The notes beneath the pieces were generated by a model. The model did not search any database. It was not told the DNA's origin and saw nothing but the letters and a program-made list of their open reading frames with translations. Source: Prado023 sp963706885 (GTDB taxonomy: Bacteria > Actinomycetota > Actinomycetes > S36-B12 > CAIYMF01). Taken from it: DNA of 64,000 bases. Position numbers and translations under genes: made by a program. This document shows, one piece after another, positions 57,744 to 64,000 of this stretch (within the stretch, counting starts at the first letter, position 1; every line of letters begins with the position of its first letter). The stretch is from NCBI GenBank assembly GCA_963706885.1, contig CAVPNX010000008.1:1-64000 (forward strand), in the 5' to 3' direction.

Positions 57744-59030
57744 ATGCGCCCGTTCCGCCTTGCCTCCCATGCCCTGATCGCCGCGACGGTCGTCGCCGCG
57801 GCGGCCACCCCTGCCCTCGCCCAGGCAGCGCCCCGGGCGGCGGTGACCCCCGCCGGGGTCGCAGCGCCGAGCGTCGTGCGGGCTGAGGGCCCGCAGGTCG
57901 CCTTGTCCAGCGGCGCGGCGTTCGCGCCAGGTGCCCGCGTCGCCCGGTTCAAGACGGTCAACAGCTGCACCCGTGACTACTACATGATCCGCTCCTGGAT
58001 GGAGAACTTCGAGGCCGCCGGAGGCGGCACGCTCACACTCGCCCCCGGCACCTACCGCATCCCCAGCACCATCTATGTCCCCTCGAACACCACGATCCAG
58101 CTGTCCGCGGGCACGACGCTGGTCAAGACCAACCGCACCTGCACGAAGAAGTTCAAGGCCGCATCCTCGATGTTCATGCTGGTGCCCCCGTCGCTGGGCA
58201 AGCGGCGCGGGGCTGTGGGTGGGTACGGCGGCGCCTCGAACATCGCCATCGTGGGCGCCGGCGGCGGTCAGTCGGTGATCGACCTCGCCGGCATCCGCAA
58301 CTCGTTGGGCATCATCGCCGGGCACAACCAGAACGTCCGGATCGAGGGCATCCGCTTCACGAACATGAACAACAACCACTTCATCGAGATGGATGCCAAC
58401 GCCAACTCGGTGATCCGCAACAATGAGTTCCTCGGCGCCACGGGCAACACCCGGATGTCGGCCGAGGCTGTCAACCTCGACACCCCCGACGCCCTGACCG
58501 ACGGCTTCGGCTCGATCTGGAGCAACCTCGACGCCACGCCCAACGTCGACATCCTCGTGCAGGGCAACGTCTTCGCGAACCTGGTCCGCGGCCTGGGTAC
58601 CCACAACTTCTCCGGCGGGCGCTACCACACCCGGATCGCGGTCGTGGGCAACACGTTCACCGGCATGCGCAACGACGCCGTCCGGGTGATGAACTGGCGG
58701 GACTCGGCGCTCATCAGCAACACCTTCGACGGCGTCTGGTGCCCGAGCAAGGGCAATGACTGCCGCGGGATCCTGGCCAGTGGCGCGGAGAACCTGACGG
58801 TGAAGGGCAACGTGTTCGCGAACATGGCCCGCGCGATGCAGTTCATGCCCTGGGCCAACGACGGGAAGGCCGCGGCGTACGGCGTGACCTACAACGCGCT
58901 CACCGAGACCAACCTCCTGGATCTGCGGGACAACATCGCCGGTCCGGGCCTCGAGCGCCCGGAGGCGATCATCAACCCCGAGTTCCGGGTCTTCTGGCCA
59001 GCCGGCCTCGTGCGGTTCTCGGGCCACTGA
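57744..59030 (+). CDS. Secreted right-handed beta-helix (pectate-lyase-like) protein
   Basis: 428 residues. A Sec signal peptide (MRPFRLASHALIAATVVAAAATPALAQAA) is followed by a Ala/Val-rich linker and a parallel beta-helix: GGGTLTLAPGTYRIPSTIYVPSNTTIQLS, NIAIVGAGGGQSVIDLAGI, NVRIEGIRFTNMNNNHFIEM, DILVQGNVFANL, RIAVVGNTFTGM, NLTVKGNVFANM. Repeated N-x-F/V-x-N turns and asparagine ladders are typical. Such proteins bind or cleave polysaccharides; no catalytic set is certain. It starts 15 bp after purA, an odd pairing. Confidence 0.83.
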   Translation: MRPFRLASHALIAATVVAAAATPALAQAAPRAAVTPAGVAAPSVVRAEGPQVALSSGAAFAPGARVARFKTVNSCTRDYYMIRSWMENFEAAGGGTLTLAPGTYRIPSTIYVPSNTTIQLSAGTTLVKTNRTCTKKFKAASSMFMLVPPSLGKRRGAVGGYGGASNIAIVGAGGGQSVIDLAGIRNSLGIIAGHNQNVRIEGIRFTNMNNNHFIEMDANANSVIRNNEFLGATGNTRMSAEAVNLDTPDALTDGFGSIWSNLDATPNVDILVQGNVFANLVRGLGTHNFSGGRYHTRIAVVGNTFTGMRNDAVRVMNWRDSALISNTFDGVWCPSKGNDCRGILASGAENLTVKGNVFANMARAMQFMPWANDGKAAAYGVTYNALTETNLLDLRDNIAGPGLERPEAIINPEFRVFWPAGLVRFSGH

Positions 59031-59111
59031 CCCCGCAACCGGCCGGGGGTCGTCCCCTCGCCCGGGGCGGGCCCGGGGCGAGCCCGGACGAACGCAGGTA
59101 GCGTGACCGCC

Positions 59112-60183
59112 ATGACGCACCTGTTCTCACCGCTGGACCTGCGCGGGACCCACCTGCGCAACCGGATCATGGTCTCGCCGATGTGCCAGTACTCCGTCGA
59201 GGACGAGGACGGGGTCCCCACGCCGTGGCACCTGGTCCACCTCGGCGGACTGGCCCGGGGTGGGGCGGCGCTGGTGATGGCCGAGGCCACGTCCGTGGTG
59301 CCCGAGGGCCGGATCAGCCCACAGGACACGGGGCTGTGGTCCGACGAGCAGGCGCGCGCCTGGGCGCCGATCGTGTCGTTCGTCCAGGGTCAGGGCGCGG
59401 TGGCCGCGATCCAGCTGGCGCACGCGGGCAACAAGGCGTCGACCTTCCGGCCGTGGAGCGGGCGGGGCAGCGTCCCACACGCAGAGGGCGGCTGGGCGAC
59501 GGTGGGACCGAGCGCCACCGGGCTACCCGGGGTACGCCACACCCCGCGCGCTGGCGACCGAGGAGCTGCCCGGCGTGGTGGCGGCGTTCGAGGCGGCCGC
59601 ACGTCGGGCGCTGGAGGCGGGCTTCGACGTCGTGGAGGTGCACGCCGCCCACGGCTACCTCCTGCACCAGTTCCTCTCACCGCTGTCCAATGACCGGACC
59701 GACGGGTACGGCGGGGACCTGGCGGCCCGCGCCCGACTGCTGCTCGAGGTCGTCACCGCCGTCCGCGCGGCCTGGCCGCAGGATCGCGCGCTGCTGGTGC
59801 GGATCAGCGCGACGGACTGGGCCACCGGCGGGCACACCCTGGAGGACAGCGTGGTGGTGGCCGGATGGCTGCGCGAGCTCGGCGTGGACCTGATCGATGT
59901 CTCCAGCGGCGGGGTCAGCCCGCACCAGGACATCAGCCCCGGCCCCGGGTACCAGGTCCACCTGTCCGAGCGGATCCGGCAGGGCGCCGGCATCCCCACC
60001 GCCGCCGTCGGCATGATCACCGAACCTGCCCAGGCCGAGGCGATCCTGGCGCAGGGAGCCGCGGACATGGTCGCCCTGGCCCGGGTCCTGCTGCGCGACC
60101 CGCAGTGGCCGCTGCGCGCCGCGCACGAGCTCGGCGCCGACGCCCCGTGGCCGCCGCAGCTCCTGCGCGGTCGATTCCAGTGA
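59112..60183 (+). pseudogene. NADH:flavin oxidoreductase / old yellow enzyme, one frameshift
   Basis: Corrected for one extra G in GGG 59520-59522, this is about 357 residues. Seen are FSPLDLRGTHLRNRIMVSPMCQYS (FMN site), WHLVHLGGLARGGAALVMAEATSVVPEGRIS, AIQLAHAGNKAS (substrate His-x-x-Asn-type), then FDVVEVHAAHGYLLHQFLSPLSNDRTDGYGG, VDLIDVSSGG and AAVGMITEPAQAEAIL. It resembles YqjM-type ene-reductases that use FMN and NAD(P)H. The break is flanked by perfect family sequence, suggesting an assembly error. Confidence 0.85.
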
Positions 60184-60205
60184 CGCGGCGCCCGGACCTC
60201 AGCTG

Positions 60206-60250
60206 CTGGTAGTCGATCCGGTCGATCCGAACGACGGAAACGACTACCAG
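60206..60250. repeat. GTCGATYCGG hairpin element, copy 3
   Basis: A perfect 10-bp stem, CTGGTAGTCG with CGACTACCAG, around 25 bases that contain GATCCGGTCGATCCG. It begins 23 bp after the ene-reductase stop. It shares core and arms with the elements at 10855 and 42668. Confidence 0.7.
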
Positions 60251-60418
60251 CTCGGGGCGGCGGACCCGGTGGCCGCCCGACCCAGCAGGCCGGGACCTGT
60301 GTCCGGGCCCGGGCCGGGACCTACGTCCTGACCTGTCCCCGGGGGCCGCACCCACCTGCGGACCCCTGCCACCGACGGGGTAGGTTCGGCAGCGACCGCT
60401 TCGGCGAGAGGAAGAGTC

Positions 60419-61963
60419 GTGCGCATCGGTGTGCCCAAGGAGTCCAAGCCCGGTGAACGCCGGGTGGCTGCCACCCCCAAGACCGTCGAGCAGATCATCA
60501 AGCTCGGGTATGACGTGTCCATCGAGTCCGGCGCGGGCGCCGGGGCCTCGTTCGACGACGCGTCCTACCGCGCGGCCGGGGCCGAGATCGGCAGCGCCGA
60601 CGAGGTGTGGTCCGCCGACCTCGTCCTGAAGATCAACGCCCCCTCGCCCGAGGAGGTTCAGCGCCTGAACGGCGGCCAGACCCTGGTCAGCCTGCTCTCC
60701 CCAGCCCTGGATCCCGACCTCGTCAGCGCCCTGTCCGCGCGCGGGGTCACCGCGCTGGCCATGGACGCCGTCCCGCGCATCTCGCGCGCCCAGTCCCTGG
60801 ACGTGCTCAGCTCCATGGCCAACATCGGCGGCTACCGCGCGGTGATCGAGGCGGCCAACGAGTTCGGCTCGTTCTTCACCGGCCAGGTCACGGCCGCCGG
60901 CAAGGTCCCGCCCGCCAAGGTCCTGGTCGTCGGCGCCGGCGTGGCCGGGCTTGCCGCGATCGGCACCGCGAGCAGCCTGGGCGCGATCGTACGGGCGTTC
61001 GACGCCCGGTCGGAGGTGGGCGAGCAGGTCGAGTCGATGGGCGCGGAGTTCCTGCGCATCGAGGTGGAGGACACCGGTCCCAGCGCCACCGGCTACGCCA
61101 AGGAGATGGGCGAGGACTTCAACCGCAAGGCCGCGGAGCTGTACGCCGAGCAGGCCAAGGACGTCGACATCGTCATCACCACCGCGCTCATCCCCGGCAG
61201 GCCGGCCCCGCGCCTGCTCACCGAGGAGATGGTCGCCTCGATGAAGCCCGGCAGCGTGGTCGTCGACATGGCAGCCGCCAACGGCGGCAACGTCGCCGGC
61301 AGCCGCCCCGATGAGCGCGTGGTCACCGACAACGGAGTGGTGATCCTCGGCTACACCGACCTCCCCGGGCGCCTGCCGACCCAGGCCTCGCAGCTGTTCG
61401 GCACCAACCTGGTGAACCTGCTCAAGCTGATGACCCCCGAGAAGGACGGCCAGGCCGTGCTCGACCTCGAGGACGTCGTCCAGCGCGGCATGACCGTCGT
61501 GAAGCAGGGCGAGGTGCTCTGGCCCCCGCCCGCGGTCCAGGTCTCGGCGGCGCCCACGGCAGCCGTGGCCATACCCCCCGAACCCGCACCACCCAAGAAG
61601 AAGATGGCCGACAGCACGAAGCTCGGCCTGCTGGGAGCCGGCGCGGCGCTGTTCCTGCTGATGTCGGCCGTCACACCGGCTCCGTTCCTCGGACACATGA
61701 TGGTGTTCATGCTCTCGGTCGTCATCGGCTTCTACGTGATCGGCAACGTGCACCACGCGCTGCACACCCCGCTGATGTCGGTGACCAACGCGATCAGCGG
61801 CATCATCCTGGTCGGCGCCCTGCTGCAGATCGGCAAGGGCGACGTGTGGGTCTCGGTCCTGGCCTTCATCGGGATCCTGGTGGCCAGCATCAACGTCTTC
61901 GGTGGCTTCACCGTCACCGGCAGGATGCTCCAGATGTTCAAGCGTGAGGACTCGGTCCGATGA
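60419..61963 (+). CDS. pntA: NAD(P) transhydrogenase alpha subunit
   Basis: 514 residues with dI and the first membrane part fused. dI shows MRIGVPKESKPGERRVAATPKTVEQIIKLGYDV, SRAQSLDVLSSMANIGGYRAV, VLVVGAGVAGLAAIGTASSLGAIVRAFD (NAD Rossmann) and PGRPAPRLLT. A Pro/Lys linker follows, then four helices from about residue 405. With PntB it couples proton entry to hydride transfer from NADH to NADP+. The GTG at 60419 starts the invariant MRIGVPKE. Upstream TAGGTT (about 60380) could be a -10 element. Confidence 0.95.
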   Translation: MRIGVPKESKPGERRVAATPKTVEQIIKLGYDVSIESGAGAGASFDDASYRAAGAEIGSADEVWSADLVLKINAPSPEEVQRLNGGQTLVSLLSPALDPDLVSALSARGVTALAMDAVPRISRAQSLDVLSSMANIGGYRAVIEAANEFGSFFTGQVTAAGKVPPAKVLVVGAGVAGLAAIGTASSLGAIVRAFDARSEVGEQVESMGAEFLRIEVEDTGPSATGYAKEMGEDFNRKAAELYAEQAKDVDIVITTALIPGRPAPRLLTEEMVASMKPGSVVVDMAAANGGNVAGSRPDERVVTDNGVVILGYTDLPGRLPTQASQLFGTNLVNLLKLMTPEKDGQAVLDLEDVVQRGMTVVKQGEVLWPPPAVQVSAAPTAAVAIPPEPAPPKKKMADSTKLGLLGAGAALFLLMSAVTPAPFLGHMMVFMLSVVIGFYVIGNVHHALHTPLMSVTNAISGIILVGALLQIGKGDVWVSVLAFIGILVASINVFGGFTVTGRMLQMFKREDSVR

Positions 61964-63396
61964 CAATCTCACTGAGCCTCGTCCAGGGCGCCTACATCGT
62001 CGCCGGGCTGCTGTTCATCATGGCGCTGGCCGGGCTGTCCAAGCACGAGACCGCGCCCGCCGGCAACCGCTACGGCATCATCGGCATGACCGTCGCCCTG
62101 GTCATCACGATCCTGGCCGCAGTCCTCGGGGTCGAGACCGCCAGCGGCGCGGTGGAGACCGAGGGGACCGGCATCACCGGTTTCGCGCTCATCCTGGCGG
62201 CCATGGCGATCGGTGGGGCGATCGGGATCTGGCGGGCCAAGCGCGTCGAGATGACCGGCATGCCCGAGCTCATCGCGATGCTGCACAGCTTCGTGGGCCT
62301 GGCCGCCGTACTGGTCGGCTGGAACTCCTCCTACGAGACCGACGTCCTCTACCCCGCGATCCACGACGTCGAGGTGTTCGTCGGCGTGTTCATCGGCGCC
62401 GTGACCTTCACCGGCTCGATCGTCGCGTACCTGAAGCTCTCGGCGAAGATCAAGTCCGCGCCCCTGATGCTCCCCGCGCACAACGCGATCAACCTGGGCA
62501 TCATCGTCGCGTTCTTCGTGATGACCGTCGCCTACACGATGGTCCCGGAGGACGACCTCGTCCTGCGCCAGTCGCTGCTGGGCCTGATGACCCTGCTCGC
62601 CCTGTTCCTCGGCTGGCACCTCGTGGCCTCCATCGGCGGTGGCGACATGCCCGTCGTGGTGTCCATGCTCAACAGCTACTCAGGTTGGGCGGCGGCCGCG
62701 GCCGGCTTCCTGCTCAACAACGACCTGCTGATCATCACCGGCGCCCTGGTCGGGTCGTCCGGTGCCTACCTGTCCTACATCATGTGCCGGGCGATGAACC
62801 GGTCGTTCATCTCGGTCATCGCCGGCGGGTTCGGCGTCGAGGCCGGCACCGTCGCCTCCGACGTCGACTACGGCGAGCACCGGGAGATCACCGCCGAGGG
62901 TGCCGCGGACCTGCTCACCGAGGCGCACTCGGTCATGATCACCCCCGGCTACGGCATGGCCGTCGCACAGGCGCAGTACCCGGTGGCCGAGCTGACCCGC
63001 AAGCTGCGCGAGCGCGGCATCGACGTCCGCTTCGGCATCCACCCCGTGGCCGGGCGCCTGCCCGGACACATGAACGTCCTGCTGGCCGAGGCCAAGGTTC
63101 CCTACGACATCGTCCTGGAGATGGACGAGGTCAACCCGGACATGCCCGAGACGGATGTGGTCCTGGTCATCGGCGCCAACGACACCGTGAACCCCGCAGC
63201 CATGGACGACCCCGGCAGCCCGATCGCCGGGATGCCGGTCCTGACGGTGTGGCAGGCAAAGGACGTGATCGTGTTCAAGCGGTCCATGGCCACCGGGTAC
63301 GCGGGCGTGCAGAACCCGCTGTTCTTCAAGGACAACACCCAGATGCTCTTCGGCGACGCGAAGGACCGCGTCGAGGACATCATCAAGGCGCTGTAG
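61960..63396 (+). CDS. pntB: NAD(P) transhydrogenase beta subunit
   Basis: 478 residues. About nine membrane helices (dII) occupy residues 1-280, and the NADP-binding dIII follows (VMITPGYGMAVAQAQYPVAEL, RFGIHPVAGRLPGHMNVLLAEAKVPYD, DVVLVIGANDTVNPAA, VLTVWQAKDVIVFKRSMATGYAGVQNPLFF). It completes the proton-translocating transhydrogenase with PntA. The ATG overlaps the pntA stop as ATGA. A hairpin follows at 63445-63488. Confidence 0.96.
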   Translation: MTISLSLVQGAYIVAGLLFIMALAGLSKHETAPAGNRYGIIGMTVALVITILAAVLGVETASGAVETEGTGITGFALILAAMAIGGAIGIWRAKRVEMTGMPELIAMLHSFVGLAAVLVGWNSSYETDVLYPAIHDVEVFVGVFIGAVTFTGSIVAYLKLSAKIKSAPLMLPAHNAINLGIIVAFFVMTVAYTMVPEDDLVLRQSLLGLMTLLALFLGWHLVASIGGGDMPVVVSMLNSYSGWAAAAAGFLLNNDLLIITGALVGSSGAYLSYIMCRAMNRSFISVIAGGFGVEAGTVASDVDYGEHREITAEGAADLLTEAHSVMITPGYGMAVAQAQYPVAELTRKLRERGIDVRFGIHPVAGRLPGHMNVLLAEAKVPYDIVLEMDEVNPDMPETDVVLVIGANDTVNPAAMDDPGSPIAGMPVLTVWQAKDVIVFKRSMATGYAGVQNPLFFKDNTQMLFGDAKDRVEDIIKAL

Positions 63397-63444
63397 GCGG
63401 TCAGTCCGGGGGTCGCACGCCAGCGGCCCGGCGAGCGACCCCCG

Positions 63445-63488
63445 CGATGTGGCAGGGCCCCGGACCATCACCAGGTCCTGCCACATCG
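63445..63488. repeat. 12-bp inverted repeat downstream of pntB
   Basis: CGATGTGGCAGG (63445-63456) and CCTGCCACATCG (63477-63488) are perfectly complementary around a 20-base loop. Position fits a transcription terminator for pntAB, although no T-run follows, so it may belong with the other palindromic elements. Confidence 0.65.
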
Positions 63489-63603
63489 AGCAGTGCGTGG
63501 TTGCCGGGTGCGCGGACGGCCGCAGGCTCCCGACGGAGTGGCCAGGACCCCCCGGTCGGGTACTAAAGTCGTGGATCACGCGCCACGCCCCCAAGGAGAA
63601 CGA

Positions 63604-64000
63604 ATGTCCGAGTCCGCGATGCCCACGGATCCCGCAGCCGGCACCCGTGCCTACGAGCTCGACCGGGCGCACGTCTTCCACTCCTGGTCGGCGCAGGCGG
63701 CCCTGACCCCGATGACGTTCGCCGGGGGGTTGGGCTCCTGGGTATGGGACTACGAGGGCAACCGGTACCTGGACTTCTCCAGCCAGCTGGTCAACACCAA
63801 CATCGGCCACCAGCACCCGAAGGTCATCGCCGCGATCCAGGAGCAGGCCGGGACCCTGGCCACGATCGCCCCCCAGCACGCCAACGCCGCCCGCAGTGAG
63901 GCCGCCCGGCTGATCTGCGAGCTCGCCCCGGACAGCCTGAACAAGGTCTTCTTCACCAACGGTGGGGCCGACGCGAACGAGAACGCGATCAGGATGGCCC
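63604..64000 (+). CDS. Class III aminotransferase, N-terminal part (truncated by window end)
   Basis: 132 residues visible; the frame runs off the right edge. It shows the N-terminal features of class III (omega-amino) aminotransferases: GLGSWVWDYEGNRYLDFSSQLVNTNIGHQHPKVIAAIQEQ and NKVFFTNGGADANENAIRMA (PLP phosphate site). Such enzymes transfer amino groups from omega-amino acids such as beta-alanine, GABA or taurine to pyruvate or 2-oxoglutarate. The PLP lysine lies beyond the window. ATG at 63604 has AAGGAGAA upstream. Confidence 0.87.
   Translation, partial: MSESAMPTDPAAGTRAYELDRAHVFHSWSAQAALTPMTFAGGLGSWVWDYEGNRYLDFSSQLVNTNIGHQHPKVIAAIQEQAGTLATIAPQHANAARSEAARLICELAPDSLNKVFFTNGGADANENAIRMA

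Noticed and set aside
56247..59120. A 957-codon minus-strand frame
   Set aside because: It is antisense to purA and the beta-helix gene, with His/Asp/Val-biased composition typical of complement frames of real genes.

Overview
The window is a chromosomal segment of a high-GC Gram-positive bacterium, very probably an actinobacterium (class Actinomycetes; order not resolved). Supporting points are the very high G+C with strong third-position bias, many GTG/TTG starts, a bacterial proteasome activator (Bpa family), a CysN-CysC fusion, an SbtA/SbtB pair, baeRF3 and DUF559 proteins, and promoter elements of the TANNNT type. There is no rRNA, CRISPR array, integrase or recognisable transposase. Three tRNA genes are present: Arg-ACG, Ser-GCT and Ser-TGA.

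Layout. 1-4.0 kb: SulP transporter (partial) and Na+/H+ antiporter on the minus strand, then a frame-disrupted MalT/LuxR regulator. 4.1-8.6 kb: tRNAs, acyl-CoA-binding protein, and a sulfur unit cysD-cysNC-TauE. 8.6-18 kb: DUF559 endonuclease-like gene between two palindromic repeats, ROK kinase, secreted protein, two-component system, MOSC protein, HAD protein, PLP deaminase/aldolase, ABC1 kinase. 18-22.3 kb: TerB-like and baeRF3 genes divergent from TerC, then wHTH-sbtA-sbtB (bicarbonate uptake). 22.3-31 kb: amidase, tspO between hairpin repeats, nucleosidase, penicillin-binding lipoprotein between two more palindromic repeats, PLP decarboxylase, DsbA-like oxidoreductase with a coupled small protein. 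31-44.4 kb: an acyl-CoA catabolic region (TetR, acyl-CoA dehydrogenase, enoyl-CoA hydratase, AtuA family, biotin-dependent carboxylase) surrounding an AmmeMemoRadiSam set and a vapBC module. 44.6-52 kb: DUF779-like protein, K+ channel, SET-domain protein, bpa, serS, HAD phosphatase, rhomboid, DUF4446-pheA. 52.4-64 kb: GDPD, FAD oxidoreductase, fructose-bisphosphate aldolase, purA, secreted beta-helix protein, old yellow enzyme, pntAB, and the start of a class III aminotransferase.

Three non-genic signals stand out. (1) Several families of short palindromic intergenic elements. An 80-bp family has four copies that bracket two single genes as direct pairs, and one of those genes (DUF559) encodes a nuclease-fold protein. 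(2) A nearly identical 41-bp double operator touches the start codons of both the tetR-acd-ech operon and the acyl-CoA carboxylase operon. It overlaps a promoter that predicts leaderless mRNAs, so the two operons look like one regulon. (3) A 52-bp duplication of the bpa 3' end flanks a 315-bp insert just before serS.

About ten frameshifts occur in otherwise intact genes, mostly single extra bases in short G/C runs. Sequencing or assembly error is the likeliest cause. Genes so affected are listed once over their full span and typed as pseudogene because their frame is broken as written.
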